The position numbers and the translations under genes are program-made. Below, piece by piece: positions 48,829 to 60,627 of a DNA stretch of 64,000 nt. The stretch's first letter is position 1; each line of letters opens with the position of its first letter. The notes beneath the pieces are model-generated. The model was not told where the DNA came from and made no database searches. It was given only the letters and a program-made list of their open reading frames with translations. Origin of the DNA: Trichomonas vaginalis G3 (Eukaryota > Parabasalia > Trichomonadida > Trichomonadidae). Location: NCBI RefSeq assembly GCF_026262505.1, contig NC_067205.1:1054001-1118000 (forward strand). Reading direction: 5' to 3'.

Positions 48829-51513
48829 ATGGCACCAGATACATCAATGCATAGGATTATTGCAGATATTATTCAAGAACTTAAATATAGGAGCTTCTAT
48901 TACGAAGGAAACTCCAAATTCTCCAACAGTTCTGATCAAAATGAACCAAATGACTGGAGTGAGTTCATAACGAACGACTTACCTAAGAAAAATAACCTTA
49001 ATGTTGAGTTTAACACTGACAATTACTCGTGGATCCAAGACGGTGAATTTGTCACAATATCTATACCAAACAACGGACGTTTCGATGCAGACAGCTTTGA
49101 TATCAATGATGTATTCATAAATTCTCCAACTATTTCTGGTAATTGGTCTTCTACAATTTCGGAAGTCTCAGTTAGCGGAAATGAAATCATAGAGATCACA
49201 TTTGTTATAAACGAAGATGAAAAGTTCCTATTCAAGGGTGGAAATGTTGATTCTCAAGCTGCTTACAATTTTTCATTAATTTCAAGAGAATACAAGCCAG
49301 AATGTTACGAATACTGGGCAAAGAAGTCAGCAAATACAGGATTTGCCCCAGCATGCAAAGATCTCGGCGAATACTACACACAAAAAGATGATCCCGAGCA
49401 AGCAAGTTATTGGTACTGGAAAGGCGCTGTCGAACATAAAGATCCCGAATCTCTTGCAAGAGTTGCCGCATACATTTCACAACCAAACGCAAAAGAGTAC
49501 GATCCTTACTTAGCAGAAGATATTTTACTTTACTTAGCCAATTCTGGATACTCTGACTCTCTTTATCCTCTTGCCTGCATGCATCTCAATCCAATCAAAG
49601 GATTCAAGTCAGATCCAAGTCTTGGATTCAAATACCTCAAAGATGCAGTTGAAGAAACACAAGATAATGATGCAAAGAAGATGCTTGCAATGTGCTATTT
49701 GTATGGAAATGGCACTGAGAAGAATGAAGAAGAAGCACGTCGTGTTTTATCTGATAACAACAACAGTAATCTTAACTCTGAATTCGAAAAACTCAAAATT
49801 GCTGCAGACGAAGCAGAAAAACAGAGACAAGAAGAAGCTAAAAGAATTGAAGAAGAAAATGAAAAGAAGAGAAAAGAGGAAGAAGAAAGAAAGCTTGCTG
49901 AAGAAGCAGAAAAGAAGAGACAAGAAGAAGAAAGAAGAATTGAAGAGGAAAAGAAGAGAAAAGCTGAAGAAGAAGAAAGACAAAGAAAACTTGCTGAAGA
50001 AGAGGAAAAGAAGAGATTAGAAGAGGAAGAAAAACAAAGACAAGAAGAAGCCAAAAGAATAGAAGAAGAAAAGAAGAGATTAGAAGAGGAAGAAAAACAA
50101 AGACAAGAAGAAGAAAGAAAGATTGCTGAAAAGAAGAGAATCGAAGAAGAAAAGAAGAAACAAGAAGAAAGAGAATTAGAAGAATTAGAGAGAAGAGCAG
50201 CTGAAGAATTAGAAAAAGAAAGAATTGAACAAGAAAAGAGGAAGAAAGAAGCAGAAGAAAAGAGGAAGGCGAAGGAAGAAGAGGAAAGAAAACAAGAGGA
50301 AGAGAGAATGAAGAAGATAGAAGAAGCAAGAAAACTCGCTGAAGAAGAAAAGAAGAGATTGGAAGAAATAAGAAAGAGAACAGAAGAAGCAGCTCAGAAA
50401 CATGCTGAAGAAGAGAAAAAGAAATTAGAAGAAATCAGAAAGAGAATGGAAGAAGAATCATTGAAACGTGCTGAAGAAGAAAAACAGAGATTAGAAGAAT
50501 TAAAGAGAAAAGCTGCTGAAGAAGCTCAAAAACGTGCAGAAGAAAGAAAGAGAATTGAAGAGGAAGAAGAAAGACAAAGAGAAGAAGAGAGAAAGAGAAA
50601 GGCAGAAGCAGCAAGAAAACAAGCTGAAGAAGAAGCAAAAAGAAGAGAAGAAGAAAGAAAGAGAAAAGCAGAAGAAGAGGCAGAAAAGAAGAGAAGGGAA
50701 GAAGAAGCAAAGAGACTTGCAAACGAAGAAAAAGAAAGAAAATTAGCTGAAGAAGAAGCAAAGAAGAGACAACAAAGAGAAGAAGCAGAAAGAAAGAGAG
50801 CAGAAGAAGATGAAAGAAGAAGAAAAGAAAAGGCCGAAAAGAGAAGACAAAGAGAAGAAGCAAGAAAGAAAGCTGAAGAAGAATCAAAGAAATTACAAGA
50901 ACAACTTCAAAAAATGGCTGATGAAGAAGAAAAACAAAAAGAAGAACAACTCAGACAAAAAGCTGAAGAAGAAGCAAAGAAGAAGGCTGAAGAATTAAAG
51001 AGAAAAGCTGAAGAAGATGCTCAAAGACTCAAAGCTGAAATGGATGCAAAGAAGAAGGCTGAAGAAGAGGCAAAGAAAGAAGCAGAAAAAGTTGTTGAAA
51101 GAAGCTTAAACTTAGATGAAAATGAAGAACCAGTTGTTGTCGAAAGAAGTATTAATTTGGATGAAAATGAAGAAGAACCAATTGTCATTGAAAGAAGTAT
51201 AGAAGTGGACGGAGAAATGAATGAAGAAGGAAATGCAGATGATGATGAAATTGCAGTTGTTACAACAAAGACAAAAGTAACAAGAACAAAGAAGGCAAGA
51301 AAATCATCAAGTGCAAAAGATAAAAATGATAACAACTCAAATAAGAATAATAAAACAAAGCAGAAAATTGTCAAAATCAAGAGGAAAATCCGTTCATACG
51401 ATTCCATCATTTGCAAATGCATCAATCCAATATTCATCATCTTAATCGTTATCTTCTTAATCCTTCTCTTACTTACTCAACATTTCTTCTATGAACAAAG
51501 AGTTCAACAGTAA
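48829..51513 (+). CDS. Sel1-repeat / long charged single-helix / tail-anchored protein (894 aa)
   Basis: N-terminal domain of about 150 residues, unknown fold; residues about 150-320 carry Sel1-like helical repeats (A-x-x-L-A-x-x-Y, 'AMCYLYGNGTEKNEEEA'). Residues about 325-760 are an uninterrupted E/K/R/A-rich stretch with E-E-A-K-R/E-E-E-K-K units, lacking hydrophobic heptads, so a single alpha-helix of perhaps 60 nm is likely. Two short 'ERS-NLDENEEE' repeats follow (about 762-800), then a basic region and one transmembrane helix (about 866-885) with nine residues after it, that is, a tail anchor. Probably a spacer between a membrane and a Sel1-bound partner. ATG is in TCAATATAATG. Confidence 0.8.
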   Translation: MAPDTSMHRIIADIIQELKYRSFYYEGNSKFSNSSDQNEPNDWSEFITNDLPKKNNLNVEFNTDNYSWIQDGEFVTISIPNNGRFDADSFDINDVFINSPTISGNWSSTISEVSVSGNEIIEITFVINEDEKFLFKGGNVDSQAAYNFSLISREYKPECYEYWAKKSANTGFAPACKDLGEYYTQKDDPEQASYWYWKGAVEHKDPESLARVAAYISQPNAKEYDPYLAEDILLYLANSGYSDSLYPLACMHLNPIKGFKSDPSLGFKYLKDAVEETQDNDAKKMLAMCYLYGNGTEKNEEEARRVLSDNNNSNLNSEFEKLKIAADEAEKQRQEEAKRIEEENEKKRKEEEERKLAEEAEKKRQEEERRIEEEKKRKAEEEERQRKLAEEEEKKRLEEEEKQRQEEAKRIEEEKKRLEEEEKQRQEEERKIAEKKRIEEEKKKQEERELEELERRAAEELEKERIEQEKRKKEAEEKRKAKEEEERKQEEERMKKIEEARKLAEEEKKRLEEIRKRTEEAAQKHAEEEKKKLEEIRKRMEEESLKRAEEEKQRLEELKRKAAEEAQKRAEERKRIEEEEERQREEERKRKAEAARKQAEEEAKRREEERKRKAEEEAEKKRREEEAKRLANEEKERKLAEEEAKKRQQREEAERKRAEEDERRRKEKAEKRRQREEARKKAEEESKKLQEQLQKMADEEEKQKEEQLRQKAEEEAKKKAEELKRKAEEDAQRLKAEMDAKKKAEEEAKKEAEKVVERSLNLDENEEPVVVERSINLDENEEEPIVIERSIEVDGEMNEEGNADDDEIAVVTTKTKVTRTKKARKSSSAKDKNDNNSNKNNKTKQKIVKIKRKIRSYDSIICKCINPIFIILIVIFLILLLLTQHFFYEQRVQQ

Positions 51514-51890
51514 ATAATTCACTATTTTTCTCAATATAATGTATTTTTGCTAAATAGAGCATAATATCTACTCAATTGTAAGCAAAATTATGGTATAATG
51601 TAATTGTAATTGGGAAAATATTGAATTGGTACTCCAAAATCATGTAACATCCTGATAAGAATTCGAAGAATATAATTTAATTGTCAACCTATTAGACTTA
51701 AACTCTTTACTATATTTTCTTTTATTCAAATCTTTTAATTTTTTCATAAGTATTTCCATAGATTTTAAGATATCTCATCAAAATATTTTATTAAACTTAT
51801 AAATCATTAGTTTTCAAAAGCAATTCACTTAAAAATCTAAATAAAAACAACAAATTTAAAAGAAACAACAAAAAAATAACATAAAATATA

Positions 51891-53768
51891 TTAATCATCT
51901 GCGTGTCCTGAGGCAGTTGAACTAGATGTAGAAGTAGTGAGACCACTTGATCCAGCAATATTCATTCTATCTTTCCAGAAGTAAACTTCTTCCTTTGATT
52001 GCTCGAAAGGAGTCATAATTTTAGCTGATTCGAATTTCTGCCTCAATGGCTTAGAAAACATCTCCAAACCAAGTGTTGCAATATCAGATGATAAGCATGG
52101 TATAGTAGGAAATGAAATAAACGAGGCTTCAGTTGCAATAATAATCTCAACGTTAATTAACCATTCATTTGGTGGTTTATAGCGTTTCTCGAATATATCC
52201 AAGGCCTCTCTTATCATCACCGTTGCTCTATTCTGCTTCTCCAAGAACTTAATTGCTTTTTTCGCGTTTTTTTCGCTTTCTCTCCAAACTTTTTTTTCGT
52301 GGAGAGCTTTCACAGCGAGTCTGAACGCGGATCTCCTGGAAATAGGGCCACTGGATGGGAAATCGGCCTCAATGGATTCAAGGGTCTCTCTTATATATGC
52401 AGGGAACCCGATTTTTGCCAAGGAAGGAGGTAATCTTTCACCTTTCTGCTGCATATTCTTATAATACTGGGCCAACGTTGTGTGGCTACGTGATTTCTGG
52501 GATTTTATGCCTTGCGTTGGCATCGCGAGCTTCTGGAAGAGCGTCTGGAAAAAGATTTGCGTATGATGAATTTCTCCTGTCAATCTGAGGAGCTCCAGGA
52601 TATCGGAAAGGTATTTGGAGTCAAGGTTACTGTTAATGAACAGCGCGAAAGCATAAATTATGCAGTCATCAATTATTTTATAATAAGGAAAGAGACAGGA
52701 GAAGTCTATGGCCACGGAATATATCTGTCTGCTATTAATATCAATAAGGGTGTTCTCAATTGGAAGAGAAACTGATACGTAATAGCAAATTGAAGTTGCC
52801 AAATTTTTTGGAAGAACTGTAATATGGGCAGGCCTCAAATCGGCATCAATGATGCAGAAATATGTATTTGGTATGTAAACAATGATAATAGAATTGAAAT
52901 TGGCAAAACAAATTGGCATATCTGCTGAAACTGAAGGAACTTGTATAACTTGATTGAAAGCATCGGGGTAGGATGAGACGCAGAATGATAAATGTTGATA
53001 AGTATTGGAATTAAGCTGTTGAATGATGACGGATTTTTTATTATTCGTATAAACGTAAATTCTATTTGGAGTTAGGTGGTAATAGGGAAGGCTTTGTCGT
53101 GAGGCAGGACAGAGGGCAACATCGTAAGGTAATACTGATGTTTCCATAATAAAAATTTTGTATTTTAGTAATTCTTCAATAGTTTGTGACTTAAAACCAA
53201 AAATGGAGAGATATTGTGAATCATCGTTAGAATATATAACGGTAAGGTTCTCTTTTTCATGATTATAGTCAAAAGAAATTAAATTTTGTAAATGTAATCC
53301 ACCGCGAATTTTTTCGACATCAATATGCTTCTTCTTAAGAGTAATTTTCAGATGCGTTAATCTTTTTCCTATAATGTGAATCATCTGATAAATATTCTTT
53401 GAATTAGTAATTGGAAGGAAAAATCCTTCGATTGGAACATCAGCTGTAATTTCATTGCTCTTAGCACTTTGAAATATTGAATAAAAAGAAGAAACAAACT
53501 TAATTGTTTTTCCATTATCAATTTTTTCAGTAATATGGCATATTTCGTTATCGTGAGATAAAGAAGCGTTAATAATATCAATCTTTTTATTGAATGATAT
53601 AACAGTTACCGAGTCTCCTTCAGGTGATACTTTTTCAATCGAAGATTCTGTTGCAGAATTACTTAAAATCAGGAATTTTTTGTCTAGCGTGACGCCAACA
53701 ACGCGAATGTTTTGGACTAGGCTATCCGTCAGGCGGAAAGTTTTAAAACATTCCCTGTATTGTAACAT
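51891..53768 (-). CDS. Protein with beta-propeller-like N-half and helical C-half, possibly GSAP-like (625 aa)
   Basis: The first about 370 residues are short hydrophobic strands with loops, as in a beta-propeller without WD signatures. Residues about 375-585 are helical with basic clusters, and the end is a Ser/Thr-rich tail. This two-part layout resembles gamma-secretase-activating protein and related vesicle-coat adaptors, but no diagnostic motif is seen. No signal peptide or membrane segment. Confidence 0.5.
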   Translation of the reverse strand: MLQYRECFKTFRLTDSLVQNIRVVGVTLDKKFLILSNSATESSIEKVSPEGDSVTVISFNKKIDIINASLSHDNEICHITEKIDNGKTIKFVSSFYSIFQSAKSNEITADVPIEGFFLPITNSKNIYQMIHIIGKRLTHLKITLKKKHIDVEKIRGGLHLQNLISFDYNHEKENLTVIYSNDDSQYLSIFGFKSQTIEELLKYKIFIMETSVLPYDVALCPASRQSLPYYHLTPNRIYVYTNNKKSVIIQQLNSNTYQHLSFCVSSYPDAFNQVIQVPSVSADMPICFANFNSIIIVYIPNTYFCIIDADLRPAHITVLPKNLATSICYYVSVSLPIENTLIDINSRQIYSVAIDFSCLFPYYKIIDDCIIYAFALFINSNLDSKYLSDILELLRLTGEIHHTQIFFQTLFQKLAMPTQGIKSQKSRSHTTLAQYYKNMQQKGERLPPSLAKIGFPAYIRETLESIEADFPSSGPISRRSAFRLAVKALHEKKVWRESEKNAKKAIKFLEKQNRATVMIREALDIFEKRYKPPNEWLINVEIIIATEASFISFPTIPCLSSDIATLGLEMFSKPLRQKFESAKIMTPFEQSKEEVYFWKDRMNIAGSSGLTTSTSSSTASGHADD

Positions 53769-54555
53769 TTAAATTTTTCTAATAATATTGGCGTGTAAAG
53801 TTATTAAAAGTATTCAATCCAAATACTATGCACGGAATATATTTTAGATGTTGTTTTCATCGATTTAACCTTGGTTACTCGTGGGTTATATACCTTTTCT
53901 CTTAGATGTTTGACAATAAATGAGAAAAAATCTATCTAATTGCATATGATAAAATAAATTATTGATTAAATTAGATCATTCGTAGATTCTTAATGAAAGA
54001 AATATTAATGAATAACCAAAATATTGCCTTAGATATATTTGGATTTGTCCAGATCATTAATTTAATTTTGAGATTCTCTGCGTACAGATTCAATTAGTTA
54101 TTTGACTGAAAATTACCTGTAGATAATATCAATACTTGTACATGATACTAGATTACGTCTAAAAAACTATTTTTGTACATGAATCAGGCGGTTCAAGGAA
54201 ATACTTTAGTAAAATGTATGATGAATAGATGTCTGTTTGTTAGAATCTGAAGCTGATGAATCGAAACTGAAATAATTGAAATTGTGAACAATTGGTCAAA
54301 ATTTGTTATTTTTTTCAATGAAAATTTTGAAATACACGATGTTATATTTAATTTAAATTGATACAGATTTAACATAGGCCATGATGTAATAAACAGAAAT
54401 TCATCAAAAGTGACAGCTCTCAATTTTTTGACATTTGTAAATTCTAAATTGAATGAGAAAAATGAAATAATACTAAGCATAATACAATATTCTAGATTTA
54501 ATTATAATTAGGAAAAAGTTAGTTTTGAGAGTACTTTTCATAGGCATATAGAATG
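53769..54555. other. Intergenic region
   Basis: About 790 bp, strongly AT-rich. A 95-aa minus-strand frame at 54193-54480 is not convincing. Nothing else is seen. Confidence 0.4.
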
Positions 54556-55478
54556 AAATCTTCTGAAAAATAATATCACATAAACTCATATTATTTTCTA
54601 ATATATAACTATTTTATATAAAAATCAAATTCAATGATCTTAAAAGCGAAGGATAAACCTCAAAATTTACGAATATAATGAGTGGGAATATAATGCTTAT
54701 CTATCATAAAACCATATGAAATATCAATTTTTGCTTTACGCCTAATTTTTGACGACAATTAGCAAAAAATGTTAAATGTTAACACTCAGTCCATTTGAAT
54801 ATGAAAAATAAAATTGACTTTGATTAAATGTTTTTATTTATCATGCAATTCTTCTTGCGACCAAAGATTTGAATAAAAGTTCAAAAAATAAGATAGCTTA
54901 AAAAATAATATACGGTAGTGTTTACTAATAGATGAATAGTATATAAATTCTATTAAAATGGATTTGATCCAAAAAAATATATAAAATTTGATCATAAATA
55001 AAATCGTTTTAAATTACTTCTTCATTTAAATTATAACAATTATTTTTGGTTTTATATTTTTTTTGGATCAAATCCATTTTAATAGAATTTATATACTATT
55101 CATCTATTAGTAAACACTACCGTATATTATTTTTTAAGCTATCTTATTTTTTGAACTTTTATTCAAATCTTTGGTCGCAAGAAGAATTGCATGATAAATA
55201 AAAACATTTAATCAAAGTCAATTTTATTTTTCATATTCAAATGGACTGAGTGTTAACATTTAACATTTTTTGCTAATTGTCGTCAAAATTAGGCGTAAAG
55301 CAAAAATTGATATTTCATATGGTTTTATGATAGATAAGCATTATATTCCCACTCATTATATTCGTAAATTTTGAGGTTTATCCTTCGCTTTTAAGACCAT
55401 TGAATTTGATTTTTATATAAAATAGTTATATATTAGAAAATAATATGAGTTTATGTGATATTATTTTTCAGAAGATTT
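54556..55478. repeat. 923-bp near-perfect inverted repeat (arms about 430 bp)
   Basis: The left arm 54556 to about 54986 is the reverse complement of about 55049-55478, with a single base difference noticed near 54634/55397 (AATGATCTTA versus AATGGTCTTA) and a small length difference near the centre. The spacer is about 60 bp. No coding frame in the arms and no clear target-site duplication. Confidence 0.95.
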
Positions 55479-55730
55479 TGTGTTCTTCTTCAAAATTTTA
55501 TTTTTTATTAAAAAGAATCTTTACAAAATATACATTTACTTTAATTAATATTTAAAAACATGCTCTATCAAAAGTTCCAAAAATTCAATATTTTAGCTTT
55601 TCTGAGGTGTCACTTTTGATGAATTTCTGTTTACAACACATGATAATAATCAAATAATTATTTTATCAGAATATTTGTAATGATTATTTTTTTACAGACA
55701 ATTGTGAACTGTCTCAATTTTTCATAAGAA

Positions 55731-57032
55731 ATGATGCTAATCAATGTGATCTGCATCACATTCGATAGGGTACAAAATAGGCCAAAGGGAGATGTTTGCA
55801 AAAAGTTCAAAGAAATGAGCATTCTAAATAAACCTAACTCAGGTAATCTCTACCCAGATCAAGGAGGTTCATGTAGCCCTAAACTCTATGATAAAACTTT
55901 TGATAACAACGAGGGTCTCATGCAGTTCAATTACGTCAGATGGATGGTTGGCTACGAACGCAATTTGACCCTTAGTACAGATCCATCTGTCATTAACAAT
56001 GCGCAATATTGTTCTATTTACTGTGCTGCAAATAGCAAAATTGGACATTATCCTGTTTCCAGCGAAAAATGTTATTCATCATTTGCAGCTAATGGATGTG
56101 GAAAATCAAACTTAGCTTATCAGATGCATTTTCAGCCCGTTAGAGCTCCTGGTTTTGTAATGCAATTACTTGATGATTATATTGACGGATATCCTTTAAA
56201 TGATCTTGGACATCGAAGATGGATGTTAAGTCCTCACATGGTTCAAACTATGTTTGGTGCTGCATCAAATATCAGACCTCAAGGATATTATACTTATTAT
56301 TATACATACTTTACAATGAGTACTTTCGATACAGGCATTTCTGTTCACACTCCACCAGAAACACTTCCATTCTATGCATGGCCGCCTCCAGGTTATGTGC
56401 ACAGCGGTCATGTTTACAAGATTTTCAGCTTCTCACACGATAACTTGCAATCGAATCCATCGATTGAAGTTAAAGTTGATGGTGTGAGTAAAACACTAAG
56501 AACATTTTATGGAAGATATAGTTATATGCAACCACCGTCTTTATCTTTCACCTTCGATGGTGTTGATAACTTAGTTAACAAGAAAGTCGATGTGAAAGTC
56601 ACATCAGGTTCAAATACCTGGGAATACACTATTTACCCAGTTGATTGCACAACGTGGAGAGAGCCATCATCTTCATCATCACCCAAAACTCCCTCACCAA
56701 TGCCTAAAACTCCATCTCCAACACCTAAAACTCCTTCACCAACTCCAAAACCTGAAATACAATCTTTTACACAATCTAAGGAAAATCCAAAACCATCAAA
56801 TACAACACCACCTTCTTCTAGTGCTTCAAATGTATCTGGTTCAGGTTCAGAAAATGGGCCTTATCAGAATGGAGGGGGTCCAAGTAATAAAATTAAAAAA
56901 CTTCTCCCTGTTATCATCGGGGTACCTTGTGTTATTATTGTTATCGTCATTATTGCAGTTACCGTTACAATATTTATCAAGAAATCAACGCAAGATGTTG
57001 AAGAACCATCTGAACCAAACTTCATTGTTTAA
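55731..57032 (+). CDS. Membrane-anchored CAP-domain (CRISP/SCP-like) surface protein (433 aa)
   Basis: CAP domain at about 30-230 with the signature G-H-R-R-W-M-L, residues of the cavity helix (N-E-G-L-M-x-F-N) and four Cys near 90-125. A beta-rich domain follows (about 230-312), then a Pro/Ser/Thr linker with K-T-P-S-P-x-P repeats (about 320-345), a Ser/Gly-rich stalk, a transmembrane helix (about 395-418) and a short acidic tail. The N-terminus has only a short hydrophobic piece (L-I-N-V-I-C-I), so the signal peptide is weak or the start is slightly wrong. Trichomonads have an expanded CAP family linked to adhesion and signalling. Start context TCATAAGAAATG. Confidence 0.8.
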   Translation: MMLINVICITFDRVQNRPKGDVCKKFKEMSILNKPNSGNLYPDQGGSCSPKLYDKTFDNNEGLMQFNYVRWMVGYERNLTLSTDPSVINNAQYCSIYCAANSKIGHYPVSSEKCYSSFAANGCGKSNLAYQMHFQPVRAPGFVMQLLDDYIDGYPLNDLGHRRWMLSPHMVQTMFGAASNIRPQGYYTYYYTYFTMSTFDTGISVHTPPETLPFYAWPPPGYVHSGHVYKIFSFSHDNLQSNPSIEVKVDGVSKTLRTFYGRYSYMQPPSLSFTFDGVDNLVNKKVDVKVTSGSNTWEYTIYPVDCTTWREPSSSSSPKTPSPMPKTPSPTPKTPSPTPKPEIQSFTQSKENPKPSNTTPPSSSASNVSGSGSENGPYQNGGGPSNKIKKLLPVIIGVPCVIIVIVIIAVTVTIFIKKSTQDVEEPSEPNFIV

Positions 57033-58589
57033 AATTCATTGGTATTAATGTACATAAAACACTATTAAAATACCAACTCCAAAACTGAAATACAATCTTA
57101 ATCACTATCATCAAACAAATTAATAGTGTGATATGTTCATTAATAATAACATAATAAAATTAAAAAATCAAAAGCCTGTTTCAAATATAAGTTGTATTGT
57201 AAAATAATAAACTCAGTCAGCAAGCTATCAATATTTTGATAGATTATCATAAAAACTATGAAATTAAATGGAAATGAATTCAAGCAATTCAAGATGTTAC
57301 TTTTGTGCATTCTTTAAACTCGCTGATCCCGAGTTAAGATTCACATGAGCTCTTTCTCAAGTTTAAAATAGTGAAATCTTGCATAAAAAATAGACGAAGT
57401 CTTTTATTTTAAATCAATATGAATGGATAAATCGTATTACATGTATTAAAATAAAATAATACATCATTTCGAAAGGCTCAATTAAGCAAAAATGCAGAAT
57501 TTAATTTTAAAATTGAGTTAAAATTCGGATTTCTGAACAAATTCACATTTGTTAAGCATATATGTTGAATATTTTAATATTAAATCATATGAGAGGGAAA
57601 ACAATTAAAAATTGTAAACTATTCAATCGGTTGATATGAATTCAAAATAAAACCTGTATAAAGACTGTATATTAAATAAAATAACTTTTCAAAGGATCCG
57701 ACAACATGATTTTTGAAAAGCTTTCATATAAAAGATTAAAAATATCAGATAACATAAAAATGTCTAATTCTATAAGTTTTTTACTACTACGCACCTGTAA
57801 AATTTTATGATTCTGTCATCTCGAATCAGAAATTTCACTGTTTATATAGCCAAATCAATGGTAAATTTAAAAAAAACATAAATAATTTATTTGTTGTTAT
57901 CAAACTTTGAATATTGTCAGATTTTTGTTTAAAATTAGCTATTATCAAATTTTATTTATTACTGATAAGACTATCAGACAGGGTTTTTTATAAATAAAAA
58001 AAATATTCGTTATAAATGATTTTTATCTCATTTTGTTATAGACCGAAAATAGATTTTTTCGGTTTTCTCTTCAAATAATTGAAAGAATGATACTATTATA
58101 GGTTTATTATATTATATAGCATATAATCATGCTATAGCCGAAAATTATAAGTTTTGAGAACATTGAATATAACACAAATAAATTTGAATGTAAGTTAAAT
58201 TGCTTGTTGTTTTTAATAGATATTTAATGAGAAATCCAATATTGCAAAATTCAAATTGAATGATTGAAAGAACAGAAAAAGTCATTCTTTTCAATTTCGA
58301 ATATGTTTCATTGTATTTATAATTATATGGCAAATAAGATATTTAAACTTGATTTTTGAAGGAAAATTCACATAATTGAATAAATTCAAATAATTTTTAT
58401 TCAAAATAAACTAGTTATTTGAGTTTAATACTAATTATCTATTCAAACTACAAAGTTTGTAATTTAAAATATTTTGTGAGATCAGATTGAATTAATTCAA
58501 GGTTCTTTTCAATTAATATAAATGACCATATTACGCATTTTCGAACATTCTAAACCAAATATATAAAAATGGGAGACAAATGTTAAATT
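57033..58589. other. Intergenic AT-rich region
   Basis: About 1.55 kb, very AT-rich, with no convincing gene, RNA or repeat. Confidence 0.4.
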
Positions 58590-58599
58590 TGCTAGACAT

Positions 58600-59235
58600 G
58601 GGGGAGTTGTCTGCAAGGTTTTAGCTCTTATCTCTAACAAAAAATTAATTTTTAAAAAAATGACCGAATACGTTTCACAGCGAAAAAAAATAAAAGGCAA
58701 GATAGAATTTTCTAGACATAAAGAAGTGTTTTACCGAGTTTTAGCTCTTATCTCTAACAAAAAATTAATTTTAAAAAAAAGACCGAATACGTTTCACAGC
58801 GAGAAAAAAATAAAAGGCAAGATAGAATTTTCTATACATAAAGAAGTTGTTTACCGAGTTTTAGCTCTTATCTCTAACAAAAAATTAATTTTTAAAATTA
58901 AAAAAATGACCGAATACGTTCACAGCAAGAAAAAAAATAAAAGGAAGATAGAATTTTCTATACATAAAGAAGTTGTTTACCGAGTTTTAGCTCTTATCTC
59001 TAACTAAAAAAATAATTTTTAAAAAAAAGACCGAATACGTTTCACAGCGAAAAAAATAAAAGGCAAGATAGAATTTTCTAGACATAAAGAAGTTGTTTAC
59101 CGAGTTTTAGCTCTTATCTCTAACAAAAAATTAATTTTTAAAAAAAAGACCGAATACGTTTCACAGCGAGAAAAAAATAAAAGGCAAGATAGAATTTTCT
59201 ATACATAAAGAAGTTGTCTACCAAGTGTCAGCTGT
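58600..59235. repeat. Tandem array of about 120-bp units (about 5 copies)
   Basis: Units begin with TTTTAGCTCTTATCTCTAAC at about 58619, 58739, 58859, 58985 and 59105; the period is 120 bases, once 126. A 32-base stretch of each unit starting CGAATACGTTTCACAGCGAG recurs exactly in inverted orientation at 60783-60814, on the other side of the integrase. The frame-preserving period gives apparent repeat proteins that are probably not real. Confidence 0.9.
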
Positions 59236-59632
59236 TACTTCTTCTCAATACTGATATAAAATAAAAATCTTTATTATTTATTTAACCTTTATTGTTTCAT
59301 TAAACTTCATTTATTTTATATTATAGTTTTATTCTTTTAGCTACTTGTAAAATAATCTAATTTGATATCATCATTTTACCGGATTATTCTTCAGTACATC
59401 GATTGTGTATCTAAAATAATATCATTATCCTTATTCTGTTTTTTCCAAAATTCTTTTAAATATCTTTTTGGTTAGATTACTTTATACTTTTTACTTTTAT
59501 TTTTTAATTTCAAACAAAATTTGGTGATTGTTCTATTCTGTTACAATGTGCATTATCATATTCTAATGAATTATTCATTACATACATTTAAAAAAACTTG
59601 TTAAAAATGAAATTAAAAAATTATGTTTATTA

Positions 59633-60627
59633 TTACGCTGTGAATGTGTCAACAGCGGTCATGCCTGTATCTGTATCCCATATTTGCCACAACCTTTCTG
59701 TATCTGCATTTGTGTATTTCGGTTTCAGCTGATACATTTGATTTGGCGTGTAATTTGTTCCAGTTAATGGATTAATTGGGAGATCTTCATGCGGTGTGTT
59801 ATTATTGTACTCCCAAATAAAGGCAGGAATAGCCTGAATGCTTTGGCAGCGCTCCAATGTCGGCCAGAATCTCTCAATCTTCCCATTTTGGTAGGGAGAA
59901 TGAGAGTCTGTATGCCGCCATTGGACGCCCCAAAGATCAAGTAGATCTTGAAAGGCGCCCCTATTTTCTGAACCGTTGTCGTCCAGAAACAATAAGGGGC
60001 GCCAAATTCAATGAAGGCGGAAGCCGCAACGTTCGCTGTCGTCGCTGCCAGCATATCTGGTATTTGTATACACGCTAGGACTTTGCGGCTAAAATCGTCG
60101 ATTATGCCATAAATATACTGGCCACGAACACCCCTAAAATAATGAACATCTGCGTGCCAGATAAGATTGGGTGAAAGCGCCCAATATCTTACTGCTGTTT
60201 CTGGCCCGGCATGCTCTAATCGCGTCTTGGTGAAATGATTTTCTTTGAAGTATCTGCGTACTTCTCTATAAGATACATCAATTTGTTGTAATTTCAAACG
60301 TTTCCATTGTTTTGTTTGACCACAAGGAAAGGCCCAGTGGTCATGTATCACAGCAAGAGCTTTGATTTGGTCGTAGGGATTGACCCTACGACCTTTCTTG
60401 CCTTTAGGCAATGGGATATTCTGTAAGCTAAATTGATTTTGTAAAAAAGATTTTGAAACATCTAAATATTTGAAATCATTTGATTGAAGGGTTGGGGCGA
60501 TGGGAACATGGGTGCAAGCTTCTTCCCATGTCATTTTACCTTCTTCAATCTGATTGGAAATACCAATTAGGTAAATTCGATCGACATACCCTTTGTAAGG
60601 ATTCATTCTAATGAAGTACGTTAACAA
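59633..60627 (-). pseudogene. Retroviral-type (c-) integrase of Polinton element B
   Basis: Rve-type DDE integrase: first Asp in W-H-A-D-V-H-Y, second in a D-D-N-G-S-E-N box, third Glu in N-G-K-I-E-R-F-W, preceded by a helical DNA-binding N-terminal part. Polintons use such an integrase to insert. It looks broken. It lies beside the tandem array, as expected for a gene next to a terminal region. Confidence 0.75.

Noticed and set aside
49695-51440. Ser/Leu/Phe-rich minus-strand frames opposite the Sel1-like gene
   Set aside because: Antisense shadows of the Glu/Lys-rich coding strand.
54193-54480. 95-aa minus-strand frame
   Set aside because: Composition is that of random AT-rich DNA and there is no initiator motif.
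58660-59007. 115-aa repeat protein
   Set aside because: Product of the 120-bp array period, with no start context or independent support.
58600-59235. CRISPR array
   Set aside because: Repeats are contiguous with no unique spacers, and the genome is eukaryotic.
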